From positions 1-64,000 of the forward strand of contig JAJYQN010000102.1 in NCBI GenBank assembly GCA_021794595.1: a stretch of 64,000 nucleotides of DNA. The letters run 5' to 3'. Below, one piece after another: positions 8,093 through 15,737 of the stretch (position 1 is the stretch's first letter; each line of letters begins with the position of its first letter). The DNA is from Pseudomonadota bacterium (lineage in GTDB: Bacteria; Pseudomonadota; Gammaproteobacteria; Acidiferrobacterales; Acidiferrobacteraceae). The notes under the pieces were generated by a model, which was not told the origin of the DNA, made no database searches, and saw nothing but the letters and a program-made list of their open reading frames with translations. The position numbers and the translations under genes are program-made.

Positions 8093-8842
8093 ATGGCTAT
8101 TCATGAGAAATCACTGATTGATGCGGATCGTATCCAGACCAACGATAATTTGGTTCTGGACGGCGTGGACGTATCGGGGCATTGGAACACGATGGTGTTG
8201 CCCCGTTATTTGAAGGATTACGACACGGATTTCGCGCGGAAGATTCGCACCTTTGCCGGTGGCGAGAATGTGCATCGTTGTTGGCAGTGCGGGTCGTGCA
8301 CAAACTCGTGCACCGTCTACGCTCAGAACACCGATTTTAATCCCCGCTATTGGATCTATCTGACGAACCTCGGTTTGAAGGACGAGATTCTGAAGGATAA
8401 GGACATCATCTGGACGTGCGTATCTTGCAACAAGTGCACGAACATCTGCCCGAAGGACGTGAAGCCGGAAGGCGTGATGAAGGCCTTGGCGCACTGGCTT
8501 GAAGAAGAGGGCCATACGCCGGAGAGCAAGTCGTCGATATTCGACGAGGAGTTTCTGAGTCAGGTGTACGCCACTGGGCGCATCGAGGACACGCGCGTGC
8601 TCGTGAACTTTTTGCGTAAGACCAACCAATCCTTGACGCCTCCCTGGTTGATCGAAGTGGGCAAGCGGATGACGAAGTATTTGCCCGTGTCATTTTTGAT
8701 GCACATGGGCTTGCACCTGGTGTTTAAGCCGCGCACGAAGTCGTGGGGCCGGACGGGCGATGTCCTGCGGGCCTATGTTCGTGAGCAGAAAGAAATAGCG
8801 CGCAAGCAGCGCGCCATGCCGAAGGAGGCTGTCCATGTCTAA
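8093..8842 (+). CDS. hdrC2: sHdrC2, two-[4Fe-4S] subunit
   Basis: The 249-residue protein has cysteine quartets CWQCGSCTNSC (Cys63, 66, 69, 73) and CVSCNKCTNIC (Cys109, 112, 115, 119), ligands for two [4Fe-4S] clusters. The N-terminal 50 residues precede the first quartet and are longer than in hdrC1. HdrC2 pairs with HdrB2 in the sHdr complex. It overlaps hdrB2 by 8 bases and has GAGAGACGG before its ATG, so the pair should be translationally coupled. Confidence 0.93.
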   Translation: MAIHEKSLIDADRIQTNDNLVLDGVDVSGHWNTMVLPRYLKDYDTDFARKIRTFAGGENVHRCWQCGSCTNSCTVYAQNTDFNPRYWIYLTNLGLKDEILKDKDIIWTCVSCNKCTNICPKDVKPEGVMKALAHWLEEEGHTPESKSSIFDEEFLSQVYATGRIEDTRVLVNFLRKTNQSLTPPWLIEVGKRMTKYLPVSFLMHMGLHLVFKPRTKSWGRTGDVLRAYVREQKEIARKQRAMPKEAVHV

Positions 8843-9746
8843 GGTCGCATATTACCCCGGTTGCGCGTTGGAGGGCTCCGGCGGGCCTTATGACAAGTCG
8901 ACGCGAGTACTGGTCGACAAGCTCGGCCTGAAGATGGAAAATCTCGAAGACTACAGCTGTTGCGGGGCGATGGAAGTGAAGAACGTCCATCCCATGCTGC
9001 AGACCTATATGTCGGCCCGGAATCTGGCCATCGCTGGCGAAAAGATGGGTTTCGACACGGTGATGGCGCCGTGCAACGGCTGTTATCACAACTTAAAGAA
9101 GACTGAATACGAATTGGCGACCTCGGAAGAGCACCTGAAGACCGTTCAGGATCTCGCCAAGAAGGCCGATGATCCGGTTTATAAGGGTGACGTGCGCTCG
9201 GTCCATTTGCTGGAATGGCTGATGGAAGAGCTTGGTCCCGAGGGCATCAAGGACAAGATGTCGAAGAGCCTGAAAGGGGTTAAGGTCGCGAACTATTACG
9301 GGTGCATGTATACGCGTCCGCGTCAGATCTTCCCGGAAAAGGATCAAGGGCCCGGCTCGGAGTCGAGCTATAAGCCCCACTTCATGGACGATCTGCTGGC
9401 GGCAGCTGGTGCTGAGAACGTCAATTTTCCGCTTAAGACCGCCTGTTGCGGTGGCGCCCATACCCTGTCGGATTCCGATACCTCCACCCAGCTTGTGCTG
9501 AATATCCTGCAAGCCGCAGAGGAGGCTGGCGCCGAGGTGATAGCGACCGAGTGTCCGACCTGCCATTCCGGGCTCGAGATGCATCAGATTCGCGCGGAAA
9601 AGGAATTCGGGATCAAGACCAACGTCAAAATCGTGTACTTTACCCAAATGCTCGGTCTCGCCATGGGGCTTTCGCCGCGCAAGGTCGGCATCCATGAGAA
9701 CATCAGCGACTCTATGGGCTTTTTCAAGGAAAAGGGCGTGGCCTAG
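8835..9746 (+). CDS. hdrB2: sHdrB2, heterodisulfide reductase-like subunit B with two full CCG domains
   Basis: The 303-residue protein carries two complete CCG motifs. The first is YYPGC (Cys10), SCCGAM (Cys42-43), CNGC (Cys80 and 83), matching the C-x31-CC-x36-CxxC spacing. The second is YYGC, TACCGG and CPTC. Both should bind noncubane [4Fe-4S] clusters, so this subunit probably holds an active site for sulfur oxidation. It overlaps hdrC2 and is followed 42 bases later by the first lbpA, the lipoylated protein thought to present substrate or take electrons. Confidence 0.94.
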   Translation: MSKVAYYPGCALEGSGGPYDKSTRVLVDKLGLKMENLEDYSCCGAMEVKNVHPMLQTYMSARNLAIAGEKMGFDTVMAPCNGCYHNLKKTEYELATSEEHLKTVQDLAKKADDPVYKGDVRSVHLLEWLMEELGPEGIKDKMSKSLKGVKVANYYGCMYTRPRQIFPEKDQGPGSESSYKPHFMDDLLAAAGAENVNFPLKTACCGGAHTLSDSDTSTQLVLNILQAAEEAGAEVIATECPTCHSGLEMHQIRAEKEFGIKTNVKIVYFTQMLGLAMGLSPRKVGIHENISDSMGFFKEKGVA

Positions 9747-9788
9747 GCGGCCGCTTCCATCGAACCGGCAGTGCGCGGGGGTTAGCGG

Positions 9789-10235
9789 GTGGAGTGTAAC
9801 GGCTGTGAATTTCGCCCCGAACTGTACTACGATCGGGAATATCAGATCTGGTTGCGGCGTGAAGAGGACGGGACTATCACAGTCGGTATGACCGACATCT
9901 CGCAGACCATAGCGGGAAAGATATTGCATGCCCGGGTGCGACGCCCGGGCACACTGCGTCCGATGGGAAAGCCCGTGGCCACCATCGAAAGCGGGAAGTG
10001 GGCCGGGCCCATTCCGAATGTCTTTGATTGCGTGATCGAAGAGGGAAATCGGGATGTGCTCGAGGACCCAAACCTCTTGAATATCGAACCGTACGAGGCG
10101 TGGGTGGCACGCGTGCGACCGGTCGCGCAGGTGGATCAGGTTCTGAGTACCCTTGTGACCGGTGAAGAGGCGGCGCGTGGTTATAGCGAGCGCTGTTTGA
10201 AAGAAGATATTAAGTGCACCCGGGGCGTGCGGTGA
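9789..10235 (+). CDS. lbpA1: LbpA, lipoate-binding GcvH-like protein, copy 1
   Basis: The 148-residue GcvH-like protein has a lipoyl domain with the attachment lysine in ATIESGKWAGP (Lys70). GTG is the best start because GAG-rich sequence precedes it and the homologous start of the second copy aligns. Unlike glycine-cleavage H protein it lies in an sHdr locus, where LbpA is needed for sulfur oxidation and interacts with the Hdr-like complex. Extra cysteines occur at 3, 6 and near the C-terminus. Its stop overlaps the next start (TGATG). Confidence 0.92.
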   Translation: MECNGCEFRPELYYDREYQIWLRREEDGTITVGMTDISQTIAGKILHARVRRPGTLRPMGKPVATIESGKWAGPIPNVFDCVIEEGNRDVLEDPNLLNIEPYEAWVARVRPVAQVDQVLSTLVTGEEAARGYSERCLKEDIKCTRGVR

Positions 10236-10633
10236 TGTCCGATAGCCATTATCTGGATAACGAAGAAAAATCGGTCCTGATCATCATGACCAGCGGGCCA
10301 TCCACTCCGCATCGCTGCGCCACACCGTTTTACTTAGGCGCCATCTTGGCGTCCATGGACGCGGACGTTCAGATCTTCTTTACCATGGAGGGCGTGAAAC
10401 TTCTCCAAAAAGGCGTGGCCGAGAATCTCGTGGCCATGGAGGGCGGTAAGCGCGTAATCGATTTCATGCGTGACGCGAAGGCGGCGGGCGTGAAGCTGCG
10501 GCTTTGTCTTCCTGCCCTTCCGGGCTATAAAATCAGCGAGAAAACGGATATTATCCCCGAGGTTGATGAGTGTTTAGGCGGCGGTGCTTTGGCCGACCTG
10601 ATCCTCTCCTGCGACAAGCTGTTGGTTTTCTAG
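10235..10633 (+). CDS. DsrE-family sulfurtransferase-like protein between the two lbpA genes
   Basis: I use the ATG that overlaps the lbpA1 stop; an in-frame GTG 21 bases earlier lies inside lbpA1. The 132-residue product has the DsrE-like pattern: SVLIIMTSGPSTP, then DVQIFFTMEGVKLLQKG, then LRLCLPALPGYKISE. Cys91 in the last segment is the best candidate for a persulfide site; Cys28 is another. It is clearly related to DsrE3A earlier in the locus but a different subgroup. Its position suggests sulfur transfer onto or off the lipoylated LbpA proteins, which is inference. Confidence 0.82.
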   Translation: MSDSHYLDNEEKSVLIIMTSGPSTPHRCATPFYLGAILASMDADVQIFFTMEGVKLLQKGVAENLVAMEGGKRVIDFMRDAKAAGVKLRLCLPALPGYKISEKTDIIPEVDECLGGGALADLILSCDKLLVF

Positions 10634-10729
10634 GTATTTTTTTAGGTCAGACGTACTAGGGATTGAAACGCGGCCGGCATGGGATTGATTATGCGGGTCA
10701 TTTTCGGACGACATGGGAGGCTTTTCTGA

Positions 10730-11167
10730 ATGGGTTCGGTACGCGGTTGTAATATTCCGGAAGACTTAAGCTACAACGTCGAAAACAACGTCTGGGCCCG
10801 ACGCGAAGCCGATGGGACGGTGACGGTTGGCCTTACGGCCTATGCCTGTTCGCTCGCGGGCGAAATCGTGGCCTATACGCCCAAGAAGGCCGGCAAGGAA
10901 ATCGCCAAGGACAAGTCCTGTGCGACAGTCGAGTCCGGTAAGTGGGTCGGGCCCGTCAAGACTCCGGTCACGGGCTCGGTCGTGTCCGTGAACGAGGCTG
11001 TGTCGAACAAGCCTGGCCTGATCAACAAGGACCCGTACGGTGAGGGCTGGATTGTGAAGATCAAGCCCACCGACTGGGACGGCGAATCCAAGTCCCTGAA
11101 GGTCGGTAGCGATGCCACCAAGGCCTTCGATGCGAAGATGGATAGCGAAGGCTTCAAGGGCTGCTAA
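10730..11167 (+). CDS. lbpA2: LbpA, lipoate-binding GcvH-like protein, copy 2
   Basis: The 145-residue protein is a paralogue of LbpA1 with the lipoyl lysine in ATVESGKWVGP (Lys71) and a flexible Lys/Asp-rich C-terminus. It has its own GGGAGGC site and a 96-base upstream gap, so it may be expressed apart from copy 1. It is somewhat closer to canonical GcvH in the second half (VTGSVVSVNEAV). LbpA proteins are substrates of the lipoate-assembly enzymes encoded immediately downstream. Confidence 0.92.
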   Translation: MGSVRGCNIPEDLSYNVENNVWARREADGTVTVGLTAYACSLAGEIVAYTPKKAGKEIAKDKSCATVESGKWVGPVKTPVTGSVVSVNEAVSNKPGLINKDPYGEGWIVKIKPTDWDGESKSLKVGSDATKAFDAKMDSEGFKGC

Positions 11168-11173
11168 GGCGAT

Positions 11174-11196
11174 AAGGCGCGGGTCCCCCGCGCCTT
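11174..11196 (+). repeat. strong hairpin between lbpA2 and lipS1
   Basis: AAGGCGCGGG and CCCGCGCCTT form a perfect 10-bp stem with a 3-base loop, 6 bases after the lbpA2 stop. No T-tract follows, so partial termination or mRNA 3'-end protection is likelier than full termination. It could set high LbpA2 relative to the LipS enzymes. Confidence 0.75.
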
Positions 11197-11217
11197 ATGT
11201 GTTTCCAAAGGATGCCC

Positions 11218-12375
11218 ATGAACGCGTGGTCGGAAATTCTCGAACAGGTCGAACCCCTGGAAGATCTGGCGTTTGATCAGGCTTTGATCGAGCGGCTGGG
11301 CTCGCGCGCGAGCGCGCTTCCGCCCATCCACTTCTATACCCCGACCTTTAAAAGCTTCGAAAGTAGCGAAATCAAGGGTTGCGGGAAGAGCGCTTGGCCG
11401 GCGGTTTCGATAACCGGCGGCGACTGCAAGCTGAATTGCGATCACTGCAAGGCCAAGATCCTAGAGCCGATGATTCCCGCACGCTCGCCGGAGGACCTCT
11501 GGCGAACGGTGAATACGATCATAGCCGATGGCGCGGGCGGAATGCTGCTCACGGGTGGATCCAATCATAGGAACGAGGTCGAATACGACCGGTACTATTC
11601 CACGATTCGTCGCATCAAGGACGAGTTCCCGCAGTTTCGCATAGCTATGCATACGGCACTCGTGGACGAGGCTATCGCCTCGCGTATGGCCGATGCCGGC
11701 ATCGATGCGGCGATGATGGACGTGATCGGCGCGCAGGACACCATTACCCAGGTCTATCATCTTCGGCGGTCGACGGATGACTTCGAGCGGGCGCTTGAGG
11801 CCCTGACCGCCACGTCAATGAAGGTCGTGCCTCATATCGTGGTGGGTTTGCACTATGGGCAGCTCCTTGGCGAATGGAATGCGCTCGAGATCGTGGCGCG
11901 TCATATGCCTTCGGCCTTGGTGCTCGTAGTCGTCATGCCGACTTACGCAAGCGAGCTTCGGCCGTTTGTGGCCCCCGATCCCCACGAAGTCGGGCAGTTT
12001 TTCGCGGATGCGCGCGAGACGTTGCCGGATTTGCCCTTGCTTTTGGGTTGCGCGCGCCCGGCGGGCTCAATAAAGCGCGTTATGGATGCCTATGCTGTTA
12101 TGGCTGGCATGAACGGGATGGCGCATCCGAGCGATGGCATGGTCGAACTGGCGGCGCGTTTGGATCGCCGAGTGCGTGTCACGGCCGCATGTTGTTCGAT
12201 TGCCGTAGGCGACGAGGTGATGGCGCTCGAGGGGGCCGATCAGGGGTTTGAGATCGATCTTCCGCGCATCCTAGAGCAGGAGCGGGCAAGGCGCGAGGCC
12301 ACGCGTCGCCAAGGGGTGTTTGGTCGGGTGAAAGTCATTGGCGGAGAGAGCTCGTCGGGTTGTTGTGGCGCATGA
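11218..12375 (+). CDS. lipS1: LipS1, radical SAM lipoyl synthase component
   Basis: A radical SAM protein of about 385 residues with the cluster motif CKLNCDHC (Cys70, 74, 77 from this start). The ATG at 11218 is chosen because AAAGG lies 6 bases before it; ATGs at 11197 and 11212 are in frame. LipS1 and LipS2 together insert the two sulfurs into octanoyl groups on LbpA in sHdr-containing organisms, an established alternative to LipA. A CCGA C-terminal tail (Cys-Cys) is present. The stop overlaps the ligase start (ATGA). Confidence 0.85.
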   Translation: MNAWSEILEQVEPLEDLAFDQALIERLGSRASALPPIHFYTPTFKSFESSEIKGCGKSAWPAVSITGGDCKLNCDHCKAKILEPMIPARSPEDLWRTVNTIIADGAGGMLLTGGSNHRNEVEYDRYYSTIRRIKDEFPQFRIAMHTALVDEAIASRMADAGIDAAMMDVIGAQDTITQVYHLRRSTDDFERALEALTATSMKVVPHIVVGLHYGQLLGEWNALEIVARHMPSALVLVVVMPTYASELRPFVAPDPHEVGQFFADARETLPDLPLLLGCARPAGSIKRVMDAYAVMAGMNGMAHPSDGMVELAARLDRRVRVTAACCSIAVGDEVMALEGADQGFEIDLPRILEQERARREATRRQGVFGRVKVIGGESSSGCCGA

Positions 12376-13442
12376 ACGCACCCTGGCGTTTGCTGGATAC
12401 CGGAGTTCGGCCGGCCGTTGAAAATATGGCGCTGGACCGGACGCTCATCGAGTCCTGCCAAGTCGGCGCCCCGAATACCCTCAGGTTCCTCAGATTTCAA
12501 CCGTCAGCCCTGATTGGCTTCCATCAAAGCGCAAGCCAAGAGCTCGACCTCGATTATTGTCGTCGTGCGGGCGTTGCGGTTTCGCGGCGGATCACCGGCG
12601 GCGGCGCGCTTTATTGCGACGAAGGCCAGATCGGCTGGGAGCTCTTTGTCAATCGCCGAACGTTCGACACCGCCGACATGCTGCTCATTGCGCGCCGGGT
12701 CTGTGAAATGGCGGTGACCGGGTTGCGGGCCATTGGGGTGGAGGCGGCGTTTCGGCCCCGTAACGATATCGAGGTCCAGGGCCGCAAGATCGGCGGCACG
12801 GGCGGGGCATTCGACGGCGACGCCTTGTTGTACCAGGGAACCGTGCTGATCGAATTCGATGTCGAAAAGATGCTCAAGGTTTTACGGATCCCGCGCGAGA
12901 AGTTGTCCGATAAGGCGATTGCTTCGGCGCGCGAGCGCATTACGACCCTAGGCGCGCTGCTCGGCCATACCCCGTCGACGGAGAGCGTTCAGGCGGCGCT
13001 CGCCCGGGCCTTTGCCGAGGGTTTCGGCGTGGACATGAAAGGAGGCGGATTGAGTGCCGCCGAGCAGGAGCTTTTTTCTTGCTACAAAGACGAAATGGCT
13101 GACGATGCCTGGGTCTTCGAGACTGATAGGCCGAAGATCGAAATGGCCACGCTCAGTGCTTTGCGCAAAACCGCAGGCGGGCTCGTACGCGTGATGTTGG
13201 CGGTCGACACGGCTCGCGGGCGCCTAAAGCAGGCCTTTATTACGGGAGATTTTTTCGTTTACCCAAAGCGCACGATCGTGGACCTCGAAGCGGCCTTGCG
13301 CGATGTCTCTTTGGAACAGGTAGATGATATCGTGACGGCGTTTTTTGCGCAGCGCCAGGTGGAGATGATGCTTCTGACGCCAGACGATCTCATCAGTGTC
13401 TTGCACGAGGCCTTGGATTCCGAAGAAGCGCAGGCGCTATGA
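12372..13442 (+). CDS. slplAB: sLpl(AB), lipoate/octanoate-protein ligase
   Basis: The 356-residue LplA-family enzyme has RRITGGGALYCDEGQIG and GRKIGGTGGAF, the acyl-adenylate and lysine-bearing regions of the BPL/LplA/LipB fold. A C-terminal accessory domain (LRKTAGGLVRVMLAVDTARG onward) resembles LplB, which is why this type is called sLpl(AB). It would attach lipoate or octanoate to LbpA. ATG at 12372 overlaps the lipS1 stop; a TTG at 12360 is in frame but less likely. The following FAD-enzyme gene also overlaps by 4 bases. Confidence 0.88.
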   Translation: MNAPWRLLDTGVRPAVENMALDRTLIESCQVGAPNTLRFLRFQPSALIGFHQSASQELDLDYCRRAGVAVSRRITGGGALYCDEGQIGWELFVNRRTFDTADMLLIARRVCEMAVTGLRAIGVEAAFRPRNDIEVQGRKIGGTGGAFDGDALLYQGTVLIEFDVEKMLKVLRIPREKLSDKAIASARERITTLGALLGHTPSTESVQAALARAFAEGFGVDMKGGGLSAAEQELFSCYKDEMADDAWVFETDRPKIEMATLSALRKTAGGLVRVMLAVDTARGRLKQAFITGDFFVYPKRTIVDLEAALRDVSLEQVDDIVTAFFAQRQVEMMLLTPDDLISVLHEALDSEEAQAL

Positions 13443-14503
13443 ATATGAACGCCTTCGATGTGCTGGTTATCGGTTTAGGACCGGGTGGGGCTGCGGCCGC
13501 AAGTGCCGCCGCGCACGCCGGGTTATCGGTACTGGCCATCGATAAGCGGCGCAAGCTCGGAGAGCCCGTGCAATGCGCGGAGTTTGTGCCGCTACCCATG
13601 GGCCGCTATGCGCGTCCCGCCCTTGTGCAAAAGATAACGGGCATGCGCAGCGTTTTGCCCTCTGGGGCCTGTCAGCATTCGGATTTTCCGGGTCTCATGG
13701 TGGATCGGGCGAAGTTTGATCAGGCCTTGGCGACCGAGGCCTCGAAGGCCGGAGCGCTCGTGCGGTCCCAGACCGTTTTAAAGGAACTCGACCACGTTCG
13801 CCGAACCGCTGTGCTGCGGGGGCCGGACGGGCAGCTGGAGCAGGCCTGCTACCAGATGTTAATAGCCGCCGATGGGCCGCACTCGACGGTGGCGCGGAGC
13901 GTGGGCCTTCCGCCGTTGCCGACGGTGGAGACGCGTCAGTATAGGTTGTCTTTATTGCGCCCTTATACCGATACCGACATCTGGCTGTCGGATCAATATC
14001 CCGGGGGCTATGGTTGGTTGTTCCCACGGGGTGCTGTCGCAAACGTGGGTATCGGGGCTGATCTGAAACTCGTTGCCGATCTGAAGGCGCCGCTCGAGCG
14101 CTTGTGCGCCGACTTGGCGGATCAGGGTGTAGTGGGTCGCGAGGTGCTTGGGCGGACCGGCGGGGCCATCCCGGTCGGTGGGATGCGGGCGTCTCTGGTC
14201 CATGAAAATATTGTATTTGTCGGCGATGCGGCCGGGCTCACGCATCCCATCACAGGTGCGGGCATTGCGAGCGCGGTCGTGTCCGGTGAGCGGGCTGGGC
14301 AGGCCGTCGCCGCCTTTCTGGGGGGTGACGGCGAGGCTCTCGCGAGTTTCGACGAGGATATGCATGACGAGTTTGAAGACAGCCTGGCGCGCGCCGTGGT
14401 GCGCAGGCGATGGTTGATGGAGCGCTGGCACACGCCGGACGCTTATTTGGACGCGACCCATAAGCGGGGCTGGATCGCGTTTCGTGAATATTTCGCCGCT
14501 TAA
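13439..14503 (+). CDS. lipT: FAD-dependent oxidoreductase of the geranylgeranyl-reductase type, LipT-like
   Basis: The 354-residue flavoprotein starts with VLVIGLGPGGAAAASAAA, followed by an RRKLGEPVQCAEFVP segment and a later VFVGDAAGLTHPITGAGIASA, the second FAD motif of the GGR/PHBH-like group. It sits with 4-base ATGA coupling behind the ligase gene and 20 bases before lipS2, so it belongs to the lipoate-assembly set. A flavoprotein at this place is called LipT in sHdr loci and may supply electrons to the radical SAM enzymes; that role is inferred. Membrane-lipid reduction is the alternative. Confidence 0.8.
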   Translation: MNMNAFDVLVIGLGPGGAAAASAAAHAGLSVLAIDKRRKLGEPVQCAEFVPLPMGRYARPALVQKITGMRSVLPSGACQHSDFPGLMVDRAKFDQALATEASKAGALVRSQTVLKELDHVRRTAVLRGPDGQLEQACYQMLIAADGPHSTVARSVGLPPLPTVETRQYRLSLLRPYTDTDIWLSDQYPGGYGWLFPRGAVANVGIGADLKLVADLKAPLERLCADLADQGVVGREVLGRTGGAIPVGGMRASLVHENIVFVGDAAGLTHPITGAGIASAVVSGERAGQAVAAFLGGDGEALASFDEDMHDEFEDSLARAVVRRRWLMERWHTPDAYLDATHKRGWIAFREYFAA

Positions 14504-14523
14504 GTTCTGCTGAGGAGACAACA

Positions 14524-15654
14524 ATGAGCGCTACTGCCGACTCTGTTACACCGGTCACGTTCTATCGACCGAATTACCACATGAAGACCCCGGCCATGCG
14601 GTCTCCAGAATACGTGCAGATGTCGACCGCCGCGGCCATGACTTTGGGGCTCGTCCCGGGACAAATGCATAGGACGGGATGTACCCACTGCTTGAATTTG
14701 CTTGTGACCTACGCCGAGGGTTGTCGGGCCAACTGCGCCTACTGCGGCTTGGCTCGTCATAGGGAAGAGGCGCGCGACTATGCGGATCGCAACTTTATCC
14801 GCGTGGATTGGCCTACCGTGCGCTATGAGGAAGTGATCGAGCGCATGCAAAGCGGCAGCGATAAGTCGCAGTTTCAGCGGATGTGCATCTCCATGATCAC
14901 GCACCCCGAATCCGATCGCGACACGATGACGCTGCTGAAGCAGTGGGTCGCGGCGGTCCCCCACGTGCCGGTGTCGATTCTCTCCAATCCTACGACTATG
15001 GAGAAGGCCGATCTCATCGCGCTACGCGACGCCGGGGCCGATATCTTCACGATCGCGCTGGACGCGGTAACGCCCGAGATTTTCGATAGGACGCGCGGCA
15101 AGGCCGTCGATAGCCCGCATAAGTGGGATAAGTATTGGCAGGCCTTGGAGTGGGCCGCGGAGGTGTTTGGGCCGGAGAAATTCGGAGCCCATTTGATATG
15201 TGGCATGGGCGAGACCGAGCAGGAGATTCTGTCGGTCGCGCAGGAAATTACCGATCGCGGCGGCCACAACCATATGTTCGCCTTCTTTCCCGAGCGGGGA
15301 TCGTTAATGGAGGATTGGGCTCCCGTGCCCAAGGACCAATGGCGCCGCGTCCAATTGGCGCGCTTCATCATTGACTACGCCGGTGGCCACATCAGCAAGA
15401 TGCGGTTCGATGATGAGGGCCGGGTCGTGGATTTCGGAGTAAGCGAAGATGACCTCGCCTCGCTGATCGCCTCCGGCAAACCGTTCCAGACGTCCGGCTG
15501 TCCCGGCAAGGACGATGAGGAGATATCGGCCTGTAATCGCCCGTATGGCGATTCAAGTCCGTCCGATATTCGCTCTTTTCCTTTTGCCTTGAACCGTCGC
15601 GACGTCGAGATCGTGAAACGGCAAATGGCCGGTGAGGATATCGGTACACTGTAG
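14524..15654 (+). CDS. lipS2: LipS2, radical SAM lipoyl synthase component
   Basis: The 376-residue radical SAM enzyme carries CRANCAYC (Cys67, 71, 74), preceded by TGCTHCLNLL (Cys53 and 56) that may help bind an auxiliary cluster. The BioB/LipA-like barrel continues to about residue 330 and a CNRPYGDSSPSD tail ends it. With LipS1 it completes the two-enzyme lipoyl synthase that replaces LipA. A GAGGAGACA site precedes the start, and a strong terminator follows the stop, so this is the last gene of the sHdr unit. Confidence 0.86.
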   Translation: MSATADSVTPVTFYRPNYHMKTPAMRSPEYVQMSTAAAMTLGLVPGQMHRTGCTHCLNLLVTYAEGCRANCAYCGLARHREEARDYADRNFIRVDWPTVRYEEVIERMQSGSDKSQFQRMCISMITHPESDRDTMTLLKQWVAAVPHVPVSILSNPTTMEKADLIALRDAGADIFTIALDAVTPEIFDRTRGKAVDSPHKWDKYWQALEWAAEVFGPEKFGAHLICGMGETEQEILSVAQEITDRGGHNHMFAFFPERGSLMEDWAPVPKDQWRRVQLARFIIDYAGGHISKMRFDDEGRVVDFGVSEDDLASLIASGKPFQTSGCPGKDDEEISACNRPYGDSSPSDIRSFPFALNRRDVEIVKRQMAGEDIGTL

Positions 15655-15659
15655 TTCCA

Positions 15660-15690
15660 AAGGCCGGGGCGCCTGCCCCGGCCTTTTCCT
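15660..15690 (+). terminator. rho-independent terminator of the sHdr-lipoate operon
   Basis: AAGGCCGGGGC and GCCCCGGCCTT form an 11-bp stem with a 4-base loop, followed by a short T-rich tail. It lies 5 bases after the lipS2 stop and may also serve the convergent FadL gene. Confidence 0.85.
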
Positions 15691-15737
15691 TCCTGTTTTA
15701 TCAACGCCTCCGTTTTTGAGTCGGTCTCCCGATTATC

